A stretch of DNA of 64,000 bases from CAWHJN01 sp963829705. Its GTDB lineage: Bacteria > Bacteroidota > Rhodothermia > Rhodothermales > BA12. The stretch lies in assembly GCA_963829705.1 (NCBI GenBank), contig CAWHJN010000005.1:1612001-1676000 (forward strand), given 5' to 3'. Positions 41,120 through 49,031 of this stretch are shown piece by piece (within the stretch, counting starts at the first letter, position 1; the number at the start of each line of letters is the position of its first letter). The notes under the pieces are model-generated. The model ran no database searches. It was not told the origin of the DNA and worked only from the letters and a program-made list of their open reading frames with translations. Position numbers and translations under genes: made by a program.

Positions 41120-41866
41120 TCATTCCACCACGCCGTGCAGGTGGTTGTAGTCGCGCAGCACGGTGCGGGCGAACTGCACCGGGGGCATCTCGGTGGTGAC
41201 GCCGAGGCGGTGCTCCAGGCCCGCCTTCACGTCGAGGCCCACCTGCCGGGCGCGCGGCGTGTAGCCGTCGCTGACGAGGAGGTTGTACGCATCCTTGACG
41301 ACCTCGATGTCGGCGTCGGTGAGTTGATCGACCTGCGGGAACGTCAGCGTGTGGTCGGCCTCGGTGTGCTGGAAAATCGTCTCGCCCATGTCGCGGCGCT
41401 TTTTGAGCGAGACGACCGTCGTGCCCGCCGCGAGGTCGCCCAGCCGCTGCGAGTGCTTCGTGGCGAGGATACACACGAGCGCGACGAGCCCGTTGGCGAT
41501 CCAGAAGTCCACGATGCGGGTGATCCAGCGCAGCAGGTAGTTGCCCAGCGTCGGCTCGCGCCCGTCGAGGCGCATCACGCGGATCTGCCGCACCTTCTTG
41601 CCAATCGACTGCCCGTTCCAGAAAACCTCGCAGATCAGGTGGTAGAAAAACGCGGGCAGGACGAAGAGCAGAAATCCGAGCGTGGTGGTGAGGTCGCTGC
41701 TGTCTCCCACGACCGTGTCGACGAACGCCAGCAGCCCGAAGACGAGAATTGCGTAGGCGAACAGAACGACGATGTCGAGGAGGTAGGCCAGGATGCGGTC
41801 GCCCACACCGGCGATCTCGTAACGCAGGGCGACGTTCTGGGCGGTCTGGATTTCGACGTGCTGCAT
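41120..41866 (-). CDS. RDD family membrane protein
   Basis: A 248-residue RDD-domain protein: QTAQNVALRYEIAGVGDRILAYLLDIVVLFAYAILVFG carries the RDD-type Arg/Asp/Asp pattern, then WNGQSIGKKVRQIRVMRLDGREPTLGNYLLRWITRIVDF and a soluble C-terminal tail of about 80 residues. Three membrane segments are visible. RDD proteins are found in Na+/H+ antiport and in MoxR-linked clusters. Here it is divergent from the SpoIIM gene that opens such a cluster, which supports a shared role in membrane or envelope stress. Confidence 0.9.
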   Translation of the reverse strand: MQHVEIQTAQNVALRYEIAGVGDRILAYLLDIVVLFAYAILVFGLLAFVDTVVGDSSDLTTTLGFLLFVLPAFFYHLICEVFWNGQSIGKKVRQIRVMRLDGREPTLGNYLLRWITRIVDFWIANGLVALVCILATKHSQRLGDLAAGTTVVSLKKRRDMGETIFQHTEADHTLTFPQVDQLTDADIEVVKDAYNLLVSDGYTPRARQVGLDVKAGLEHRLGVTTEMPPVQFARTVLRDYNHLHGVVE

Positions 41867-41907
41867 GGCGGACTGCGGGTGGCGCGTGGATGATACGATA
41901 GCAGGCG

Positions 41908-41915
41908 TATCTTGG
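41908..41915 (+). promoter_or_regulatory. -7 element of the MoxR-cluster operon
   Basis: TATCTTGG lies 17 bases before the SpoIIM-like start codon, matching TAnnTTTG at all but one position. No clear TTG at -33. Confidence 0.4.
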
Positions 41916-41932
41916 GCGACACGCTTTTTTCT

Positions 41933-42901
41933 ATGCGCGAAGTCTCGTTTTTACGCCAGCGGTCGGAGTCATGGAAGCGCGCCGAGGCGCTCGTCGAAAA
42001 GGCCAGAACGGCCAACCCGGACGATCTCGCGGGCCACTTCGTCGAACTCACCGACGACCTCTCGTACGCCCGCACGTTCTACCCCGACGGGCGCACGACG
42101 GCATACCTCAACGAACTGACGGCGCGCTTTTTCGGGCTGATCTACAAAAACCGCCGTGAGGAGGCGGGGCGCATCCGGCGCTTTTTCGCGCGCGACGTGC
42201 CCCTCGCCGTGCGGCGCGCGCACCGGCACCTGCTCGCCGCCACGGTCGTCTTTCTCGTCGCCGCCGCCATCGGCGTGCTCTCGGGCCGCAACGACCCCAC
42301 CTTCGCCCGGCTGATCCTGAGCGATTATTACGTGGACATGACCGAGGCCAACATCGCCAAAAACGACCCGATGGCGGTGTACAAGGAGATGAGTCCCGTC
42401 GTGATGTATTTCCAGATCGCCTTCAACAACTTCCGCGTGGGGGTGATTTCGGTGGCGCTGGGCGTGTTCACAGCCATCGGCGCGGGGTACATCCTGTTCA
42501 ACAACGGCGTGATGGTGGGGGTCTTCCAGGACTTCTTCGCGCAGCGCGGGCTGGGCCTCGAATCCGCCCTCGTCATCTGGATTCACGGCGCGCTCGAGAT
42601 TCCGTCGATCGTCGTCTGCGGCGGAGCGGGGCTGCTGCTGGGCAGCGCGTGGCTGTTTCCCGGCTCGTACCCGCGCGGCGAGGCGTTCCAGCGCGGCGCG
42701 AAGGACGCGCTGCGTATTTTCCTCGGCACCGCGCCCGTCATCCTCTTCGCCGCGCTGCTCGAAAGCTTCGTCACCCGCTACACCGGGATGCCCGTCTGGC
42801 TGAGCCTCGCCATCATCCTCGGCTCGCTGGGCTTCATCGTCTGGTACTACGTCCTTTATCCCATCCGCGTCACCCGCCATGCTCGCCCAACCCCCGCTTG
42901 A
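41933..42901 (+). CDS. stage II sporulation protein M-like (DUF95) membrane protein
   Basis: A 322-residue protein of the SpoIIM/DUF95 family. MREVSFLRQRSESWKRAEAL and RARRELTDDLSYARTFYP-like N-terminal conservation (here VELTDDLSYARTFYPDGRTTAYLNEL) precede five to six membrane helices including AYRGLVIWIHGALEIPSIVVCGGAG-type sequence (SALVIWIHGALEIPSIVVCGGAGLLLG). In non-sporulating bacteria the family accompanies MoxR/RDD/DUF58 genes. The ATG at 41933 was preferred to a TTG 7 codons upstream. It overlaps the next gene by 23 bases, indicating translational coupling. Confidence 0.9.
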   Translation: MREVSFLRQRSESWKRAEALVEKARTANPDDLAGHFVELTDDLSYARTFYPDGRTTAYLNELTARFFGLIYKNRREEAGRIRRFFARDVPLAVRRAHRHLLAATVVFLVAAAIGVLSGRNDPTFARLILSDYYVDMTEANIAKNDPMAVYKEMSPVVMYFQIAFNNFRVGVISVALGVFTAIGAGYILFNNGVMVGVFQDFFAQRGLGLESALVIWIHGALEIPSIVVCGGAGLLLGSAWLFPGSYPRGEAFQRGAKDALRIFLGTAPVILFAALLESFVTRYTGMPVWLSLAIILGSLGFIVWYYVLYPIRVTRHARPTPA

Positions 42902-43800
42902 CCTGCGCCAGGACCGCGACTTCGGCGAGGTCTTCAACGCCACGTTTGCCTTCGTCAAGCAAAACATGGCTGTGCTCGTCAAGAGCATCCTCTTCTTCGT
43001 CGCCCCGGTCCTCGTCGTCTCGTCGATCTTTCTCGGCGATTACATATCGAACGTCTTTGGCATGATGGGGCAGATCGAGGCCGACCCGGCGGCGGTGCTG
43101 GCCGTTCTGCCGTCGATGGCGCTCGGGTTGCTCTTCTCGCTGTTCGCGTGGATGGCGATCGATGCAACTCATCGTGATGGGGGTGCTCAAGCTTCACGAG
43201 GAGGTGGGGCCGGGCCAGTTCGAGCCCATCGACGCGCTCCGCACGGGCTTCCGGTACTTCTGGTTGCTGCTCGCCCTTCAGGCCGTGCTGGTCGTCGGCT
43301 TCGTCGTCTCGGCGTTTCTGAACATCATCCCGTGCCTGGGTACGCTGGCGTGGATCGTCGGGGTGGTGTACGTGGGCGTGCGCGTGGCGCTGGCGTCGTA
43401 CGCCGTCGTGATGGACGACCTCTCGATCACCGACGCGCTCAAGAAGAGCTGGGAGTTGGTGGGGCAGGACTTCTGGCAGACCTTCGGCGTGCTGTTCGTG
43501 ATGTGGCTCCTGGCAGGCATTCTGGCGTACATCTTCCAGATACCTGTCTTCATCTACACGATGACGCAGTCGCTGACGAGCACCGACCCGATGGCGGCCT
43601 TGCAGAACGGGCTGCCCCTGTGGGTACGGGCGATGATGGTGGTGTCGCAGGTCGCGCAGTACCTGCTCTACGTCCTCCCCGTGGTGGCGGGCGGCATCCA
43701 GTACGGCAACCTCAGCGAAACCGTCGGGCAGGCGGGGCTTGTGGACCGGGTGCGGGCCTTCGGCGCGGGACCGTCGGCGACGGGGCAGGAGGGCGTGTGA
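42879..43800 (+). pseudogene. frameshifted polytopic membrane protein of the MoxR cluster
   Basis: Two adjacent frames give one protein of 306 residues if one base is removed near 43161 (ATC-G-ATG becomes ATC-ATG). The N-terminal part is MLAQPPLDLRQDRDFGEVFNATFAFVKQN, with a first helix and FSLFAWMAI. It continues in the +1 frame with MQLIVMGVLKLHEEVGPGQFEPIDALRTGFRYFW, four more helices and ETVGQAGLVDRVRAFG. It resembles the DUF4013/glycerophosphodiesterase-membrane-domain type of polytopic proteins found in these clusters. Each half on its own lacks part of the fold, so the gene is broken or mis-sequenced. The start at 42879 overlaps the SpoIIM-like gene. Confidence 0.78.
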
Positions 43801-43885
43801 GCGCAGTACAGGCCGTTTCGTTTCCCTTCGTCCTGGCGAGCGGAATCTTAGACCTCGCAAGGACCCCTGCTCAACAGGGCCAGAC

Positions 43886-44572
43886 ATGAGAATGCTCGTG
43901 CTGATGCTGGCGCTGGTGTCGGTCGTGCCCGTGGCGCGCGGGCAGGAGGGCGTGATCGACACCACGGCGCGGGTGCCCCGGTCGGTGTCGCCCGCCGCGC
44001 TCGACGCCCTCCGGGCAGAAAAGGCGTTCGTGTACCGCGATGCCGCCGAGAAAGTCGAAGGCACGTCGCTGTGGGACGCCCTGATGCGATACCTCAACAG
44101 CTTGTTGAGCGTCGCGTCGAGCCCTGTGGGGCGGCCGCTGGTGTACTTCCTGCTGGGCTTGCTGGTGCTGTGGGGGATTCTGAAGCTGCTCCGCATCGAG
44201 CCGTCCGCCGCCTTCCGCCGCGCCGCTGCGCAGGTGCGCGGCACGGGCGGCATGCCCGACGACCTCTCTGCCCTCGACTACCGCGCCGAGGCGCAGCGGG
44301 CACGCTCACGGGGCGACTTTCGGCTGGCCATGCGCTACCTCTTCCTGCACGTGCTCCAGCGGCTCGACGAAGCCGGACGCATCGCCTACCGACCCGAGAA
44401 GACCAACCGCGCGTACCTGCGCGAAATGGGCGCGCTGCGCGCCGACGTGGAGCCGTTCGTGTATGCCTTCGAGGTGGCGTGGTACGGCCACGTCGATCCC
44501 AGTCCGGCACGCTTCGACGAGTTGGAACGCGCGTTTGCGCGGGTTGACGAAACGCTGCGCCATGCGCGGTGA
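43886..44572 (+). CDS. DUF4129 domain protein
   Basis: A 228-residue protein with signal peptide (MRMLVLMLALVSVVPVARGQ), one membrane helix (LVYFLLGLLVLWGILKLL) and a cytoplasmic DUF4129 domain: DYRAEAQRARSRGDFRLAMRYLFLHVLQRLDEAGRIAYRPEKTNRAYLREM and FEVAWYGH. DUF4129 proteins occur beside DUF4350 and MoxR genes and sometimes fused to transglutaminase domains; their role is unknown. It follows the frameshifted membrane gene by 85 bases and overlaps the DUF4350 gene by 11 bases. Confidence 0.9.
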   Translation: MRMLVLMLALVSVVPVARGQEGVIDTTARVPRSVSPAALDALRAEKAFVYRDAAEKVEGTSLWDALMRYLNSLLSVASSPVGRPLVYFLLGLLVLWGILKLLRIEPSAAFRRAAAQVRGTGGMPDDLSALDYRAEAQRARSRGDFRLAMRYLFLHVLQRLDEAGRIAYRPEKTNRAYLREMGALRADVEPFVYAFEVAWYGHVDPSPARFDELERAFARVDETLRHAR

Positions 44573-45776
44573 CGCCAAATACTGGCTCGTGCTCGCCCTC
44601 GTGCTGAGCGCGGCGGTGGCGTTCGAGACGCTCCGCCCGCGCCCGCTCGACTGGACGCCCACGCTGCTGCCCGGCGACACGCGCCCCTACGGCGCCGAGG
44701 CGCTCTACCGCCTGCTGCCCGGCCTCGTCGGCGGCGAGGTCCGCGTCGAGTCCGCGCCGCTGCTCGACCTCTTCGAAACGCTCGACACGGCGGAGACGCT
44801 GCTGCTCATGGACGTGCAGATGAGGCTGTCGGATTTCGAGGTACGAGAGCTGCTGGCGTTCGTCGAAGGTGGCGGCACGGTGGTGCTGGCCGCGCACGAG
44901 TTGCCGCCCGCGATGGACGACACGCTCGGCCTCGACACGTTCTCCAACCCGCTGGCTCGCCTGCTGCCCACCTCCGAAAAGGTCGATACGCTGACCGTCG
45001 AGTTCGTCGCGCCCGGCCTCGACGGCCCGCTGCGCGTCGTCGAGGCCCTCGCGCCCGCCGAGGCTGATCTGCTCGATCCTGACTCGACGCGCTGGGCGGT
45101 ACCACGTCAGACGCTCGCCACCGACGGCCCCGGCAGCGTGCTCGCCGTGCGCTACCCGGTGGGCAGCGGCGCGCTCGTGTTCACGCACGCGCCGCTGCTG
45201 CTGTCCAACTACGGCTTCGTCAACAGCGAAGGCGCGGCCTTCGCCGAAAAGCTGTTCGCCTACGTCCCCGAGGGCGACGTGGTGTGGTGGCGGCGCGGCT
45301 TTGCCGAGGCGCAGACGCCGCTGCGCTACGTGCTCCGGCAGGACGGCCTGCGGCGGGCGTTCTACACGGCGCTCTTCGGCGTGCTGCTCTTCATGCTGAT
45401 GGCTGCCCGGCGGCGCGAGCGGCCCGTGCCCACCGTGGCCCCGCCGCGCAACGCCACCGTCGATTTCGTCCGCACCATCGGGATGCTGTATTACAACCGG
45501 GGCGACCACGCCAACCTCGCCGCCAAGCTCCGCGCGCAGTTCCACGCCTACGCCCGCGACGTGCTCAACCTGTCGATGCCGCCCGACGCGCCCGACTTCG
45601 CCCTCCACGTGGCCCAGCGCTCGGGCGTCGCGCGGGAGCAGGTGGATGCGCTGCTCGCTCACCTCGACCGCTCCGAAAAGCAGCAGAACACGTACAGCCG
45701 CGATCTGCTCGACCTCTCGCACGACCTCCAGGCGTTTTACCGCGCCAGCACCCGCACTTCCCGCCAGCCCGCATGA
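44562..45776 (+). CDS. DUF4350 domain protein
   Basis: A 404-residue protein: N-terminal helix (YWLVLALVLSAAVAFETL), a periplasmic DUF4350 domain with DTRPYGAEALYRLLPGLVGGEVRVES and LLAFVEGGGTVVLAAHELPP (GATase-like fold in other members), a second helix (FYTALFGVLLFMLMAARRR) and a cytoplasmic helical tail. DUF4350 is a standard component of MoxR-linked operons in Bacteroidota and actinobacteria. The ATG at 44562 was chosen because the upstream frame overlaps DUF4129 coding sequence. It is coupled to moxR through an ATGA overlap. Confidence 0.9.
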   Translation: MRGDAKYWLVLALVLSAAVAFETLRPRPLDWTPTLLPGDTRPYGAEALYRLLPGLVGGEVRVESAPLLDLFETLDTAETLLLMDVQMRLSDFEVRELLAFVEGGGTVVLAAHELPPAMDDTLGLDTFSNPLARLLPTSEKVDTLTVEFVAPGLDGPLRVVEALAPAEADLLDPDSTRWAVPRQTLATDGPGSVLAVRYPVGSGALVFTHAPLLLSNYGFVNSEGAAFAEKLFAYVPEGDVVWWRRGFAEAQTPLRYVLRQDGLRRAFYTALFGVLLFMLMAARRRERPVPTVAPPRNATVDFVRTIGMLYYNRGDHANLAAKLRAQFHAYARDVLNLSMPPDAPDFALHVAQRSGVAREQVDALLAHLDRSEKQQNTYSRDLLDLSHDLQAFYRASTRTSRQPA

Positions 45777-46747
45777 ACGCTTCTTCCGCCCCCAGTCTTT
45801 CCCTCGATCAGGTCCGCCAACTCGCCGACGATGTGCGCCGCCAGATCGGCACCGTGCTCGTGGGACAGGAGGACCGCGTGACGCTTATGCTCGCCGCGCT
45901 GCTCGCCGATGGCCACGTGCTCATCGAAGGCGTGCCGGGCGTGGCCAAGACGCTCACGGCCCGGCTGCTCGCCAAGACGCTCGACGTCGCCTTCGCGCGC
46001 ATCCAGTTCACACCCGACCTCATGCCCGCCGACATTCTCGGCACGTCCGTCTTCGACCCGCGCTCGACGCAGTTCTCGTTTCGGCGGGGGCCGATTTTCT
46101 CGAACCTCGTCCTCATCGACGAGATCAACCGCGCGCCCGCCAAGACGCAGTCGGCACTGTTCGAGGTGATGGAGGAGCGGCAGGTCACCGCCGACGGCGA
46201 GACGCACCCCCTGGGGCCGCCATTCATGGTCGTGGCCACGCAGAACCCCATCGAGCACGAAGGCACGTACCGGCTGCCCGAGGCGCAACTCGACCGCTTC
46301 CTGTTCAAGATCGAGGTAGGCTACCCGACGCTCGACGAGGAGACGCGCATCCTCGAAACGCTTTCCAGCACGATGGCGACGCACCGCGTGGACGACGTGC
46401 AGCCCGTCTTCAACGCCCACGCGCTCGCGCAGAGCCGCGAGGCGGTGCGCGGCGTCCACGTCGAGGCGCAACTCCTGCGCTACGCCGCCACGCTCGTCCA
46501 CACGACCCGCAACCACCCGATGCTCTACCTCGGCGCATCGCCGCGCGCGTCGCTGAGCGTGGTGGCCTCCGCCCGCGCCCTCGCCGCGCTCGCGGGCCGC
46601 GACTTCGTGACGCCCGAGGACGTGCAGGAGGTCGCCTTTCCCGTGCTGCGCCACCGCATCCAGCTCACGCCCGAGCAGGAGATGGAGGGCGTCCGCCCCG
46701 ACGAGGCCATCCGCAACGTGATCGACCGCGTGGAGGTGCCGAGGTAA
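45773..46747 (+). CDS. MoxR-family AAA+ ATPase
   Basis: A 324-residue AAA+ ATPase with GVPGVAKT (53-60) as Walker A, LVLIDEINR (112-120) as Walker B, VVATQNPIEHEGTYRLPEAQLDRF with sensor 1 and arginine finger, and the C-terminal lid ASPRASLSVVASARALAALAGRDFV. MoxR ATPases act as chaperones for assembling metal-containing or envelope complexes, together with von Willebrand-type DUF58 proteins. It is the last gene of this operon; the DUF58 gene that normally follows is absent, and the next gene is on the other strand. Confidence 0.96.
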   Translation: MNASSAPSLSLDQVRQLADDVRRQIGTVLVGQEDRVTLMLAALLADGHVLIEGVPGVAKTLTARLLAKTLDVAFARIQFTPDLMPADILGTSVFDPRSTQFSFRRGPIFSNLVLIDEINRAPAKTQSALFEVMEERQVTADGETHPLGPPFMVVATQNPIEHEGTYRLPEAQLDRFLFKIEVGYPTLDEETRILETLSSTMATHRVDDVQPVFNAHALAQSREAVRGVHVEAQLLRYAATLVHTTRNHPMLYLGASPRASLSVVASARALAALAGRDFVTPEDVQEVAFPVLRHRIQLTPEQEMEGVRPDEAIRNVIDRVEVPR

Positions 46748-46807
46748 GGAAAAGCGGGATTTCGGAGGTGCGAGGGAAGACGCTATGCTCGTCCCTCGTC
46801 CTTCCAC
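46748..46807. repeat. low-complexity spacer between moxR and glpF
   Basis: Sixty bases holding GGATTTCGGAGG on the left and GTCCCTCGTCCTTCC on the right. These are the same intergenic word types noted at 8785 and 47529. No terminator-like stem of convincing length was seen between the convergent stops. Confidence 0.4.
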
Positions 46808-47515
46808 TCACCCCAACGCGAGGTAGGCCAGCCCGGCGAGCGCGCCGCCCAGCAGCGGGCCGACGACCGGCACCCAGGCGTAGCCCCAGTCGCTGCCGCC
46901 TTTGCCGTAGACCGGCAGCACGGCGTGCGCGAGGCGTGGCCCGAGGTCGCGCGCCGGGTTGATGGCGTAGCCCGTGGTGCCGCCCAGCGACAAACCCACC
47001 ACCAGCACGACGAGCGCCACCGGCAGCGCGTCGAGCGCGCCGAGGCCCACTTCGGGGGCCGCCAGAAAGAGCACCGCGAAGACGAGCACGAACGTTCCGA
47101 TGGCCTCCGAGATGACGTTGTCGAACGGCGAGCGCACGGCAGGGTCGGTGGCGAAGACGGCCAGTTTGGCGGCAGGGTCGTCGGTGAGGCGGAAGTGCGG
47201 GCGGTACTGCACCCACATCAGCACGGCCCCGAGAAACGCGCCGAGCATCTGCGCCGTCAGGTAGAGCGGCACGTCGGCCCAGGCGAACTTGCCCGCGACG
47301 GCGAGGCCCACGGTGACGGCCGGGTTGAGATGCGCGCCGCTGGCAGCCGCGACGGTGAAGACGGCCACGAACACCGCCATCGCCCAGCCCAGCGTGATGA
47401 CGATCCAGCCGCTGCCCTGGCCTTTGGTGCCGCGCAGCACCACGTTGGCGACGACGCCGTCGCCGAGCAGCAGCAGCAACGCCGTACCGACGAGTTCACC
47501 GATGAAGGGAGTCAT
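46808..47515 (-). CDS. glpF: aquaglyceroporin (glycerol facilitator)
   Basis: A 235-residue MIP-family channel with six membrane segments and both half-helix motifs: HLNPAVT (Asn64) and AINPARD (Asn186). The Asp190 following the second NPAR is the marker of glycerol facilitators rather than water channels, and GTTGYAINPARDLGPRL matches GlpF. It lets glycerol diffuse in to be trapped by glpK. It is the last gene of the minus-strand glycerol/glycerol-phosphate group, 78 bases after glpT. Confidence 0.92.
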   Translation of the reverse strand: MTPFIGELVGTALLLLLGDGVVANVVLRGTKGQGSGWIVITLGWAMAVFVAVFTVAAASGAHLNPAVTVGLAVAGKFAWADVPLYLTAQMLGAFLGAVLMWVQYRPHFRLTDDPAAKLAVFATDPAVRSPFDNVISEAIGTFVLVFAVLFLAAPEVGLGALDALPVALVVLVVGLSLGGTTGYAINPARDLGPRLAHAVLPVYGKGGSDWGYAWVPVVGPLLGGALAGLAYLALG

Positions 47516-47593
47516 GGGATTGGAGATTTCGGATGTCGAATGTCGGATTCTGGGTGTCGGAGCGCTGCGTCACCCTGAGCGAAACCAAAAAGA

Positions 47594-48988
47594 TCAGCCG
47601 CGCGGCTTGAGGCGGACGGTGAAAGCCAGCAGCACGATGCCCACGAAAGTAGCAGCCAGGATGCTGTAGAGCGCTGCGTCCCACGAGTAATGCTCGGCCA
47701 GCCAGCCGATGCCCTTGCCCTGGATCATGCGCCCGAGGTAGCCGAAGAGCCCGATGAAGCCCGCCGCCGTGCCGACGGCCTTCTTGGACGAGAAGTCCAG
47801 CCCGGCCACGCCGAGGAGCATCACGGGCGGATAGATGAAAAAGCCGATCAGCGCGAAGAGCGTCATGTCGAGCCAGAGGTGGCCGGGCGGTACCAGCAGG
47901 ATGCCCGCGAACGCGCCGAAGACGGGGATCATGCACAGAAAGCTGACGAGGCCGCGCTTGCCCCCCATGCGGTCGGACACCCAGCCCATGAGCAACGTGC
48001 TGGCAATCCCGGAGAACTCGAGGATGAAAATGCCGAAGCCACCCCCCTCGACGCTCGCGCCTTTGACTTCGGCGAGGTACGTCGGCCCCCAGTCGAGCAT
48101 CGCGTAGCGGGCGATGTAGACGAACAGGTTGGCGATGGCGATGAGCCAGATGAACTTGTTCTTGAGCACATAATCGAAGAACAGCTCGCGGAAGCTCAAC
48201 TCGCGCTCGTGCAGGATGCCCTCCGGCGAAATGCGCGCGCCCGAGCCCGCCTCGCGCGCGGCGCGTTCCTCGGACGGGTAGTCGTTCTTGTACTCTTCGA
48301 TGGGCGGCAGGCCCTCCGACTGTGGCGTGTCGCGCAGCCGCCACAGCAGATACACCGCTCCGATGAGCGCCAGCACGCCAGGCACGAAAAAGGCGTACTG
48401 CCAGCCGCCGAAGTAGACGATGCTGTAGGCCGCGATGAGCCCGATGAGGCCGCCGCCGACGTTGTGGGCTACGTTCCACACCCCGAAGACCGACCCGCGC
48501 TCGCGCACGCTGTACCAGTGCCCCAGCGACCGCCCACACGGCGGCCAGCCCATGCCCTGCACGAAGCCGTTGAGCGTCCACAGGAGCAGATGCACGGTGT
48601 AACCGGTCGACCAGCCGAAGGCGAAGTTGCAGATCGCACTCAGGATCAGGCCCGCAGGCATGAAGTAGCGCGGGTTGCTGCGGTCGGAGAGCGCGCCCAT
48701 GAAGAACTTGCCCAGTCCGTAGGCGATGGCCGTGGCTGCGAAGATGTTGCCGAAGGCGTCCTTCGAGTAGCCCAGCGCGTCGCCCATCGTCTCGGCGGCG
48801 ACGGGCAGGTTGTTCCGCACGAAGTAGAACGTGGCGTAGCCGATGAAGGTGGCCTCCAGGATCTGCCACCGCATCTTGGGATACTTGCGGCGTACCTCGT
48901 CTTCGGGAAGGCGCGGGCGCAGCGGGGCGGGGGCAAACAGGCGGCCCAGCGGCGACGTGTGCGGGGTGGGTTCCGACGAGGAGAGCAT
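47594..48988 (-). CDS. glpT: glycerol-3-phosphate transporter (MFS antiporter)
   Basis: A 464-residue major-facilitator protein of the organophosphate:phosphate antiporter family. KMRWQILEATFIGYATFYFVRNNLPVAAETM, LSDRSNPRYFMPAGLILSA, NGFVQGMGWPPCGRSLGHWYSVRERG and the second-half signature GWVSDRMGGKRGL define GlpT/UhpT-type carriers; the neighbours argue for glycerol 3-phosphate rather than hexose phosphate. Twelve helices with a central loop (YKNDYPSEERAAREAG) are visible. The ATG at 48988 was preferred; an upstream one would add charged residues. It follows the SASA-GDPD gene by 43 bases. Confidence 0.93.
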   Translation of the reverse strand: MLSSSEPTPHTSPLGRLFAPAPLRPRLPEDEVRRKYPKMRWQILEATFIGYATFYFVRNNLPVAAETMGDALGYSKDAFGNIFAATAIAYGLGKFFMGALSDRSNPRYFMPAGLILSAICNFAFGWSTGYTVHLLLWTLNGFVQGMGWPPCGRSLGHWYSVRERGSVFGVWNVAHNVGGGLIGLIAAYSIVYFGGWQYAFFVPGVLALIGAVYLLWRLRDTPQSEGLPPIEEYKNDYPSEERAAREAGSGARISPEGILHERELSFRELFFDYVLKNKFIWLIAIANLFVYIARYAMLDWGPTYLAEVKGASVEGGGFGIFILEFSGIASTLLMGWVSDRMGGKRGLVSFLCMIPVFGAFAGILLVPPGHLWLDMTLFALIGFFIYPPVMLLGVAGLDFSSKKAVGTAAGFIGLFGYLGRMIQGKGIGWLAEHYSWDAALYSILAATFVGIVLLAFTVRLKPRG

Positions 48989-49031
48989 AGGCGGGGAGGA
49001 GAGGGCGAGACGCCTGGGGCGCAAACGTGAA

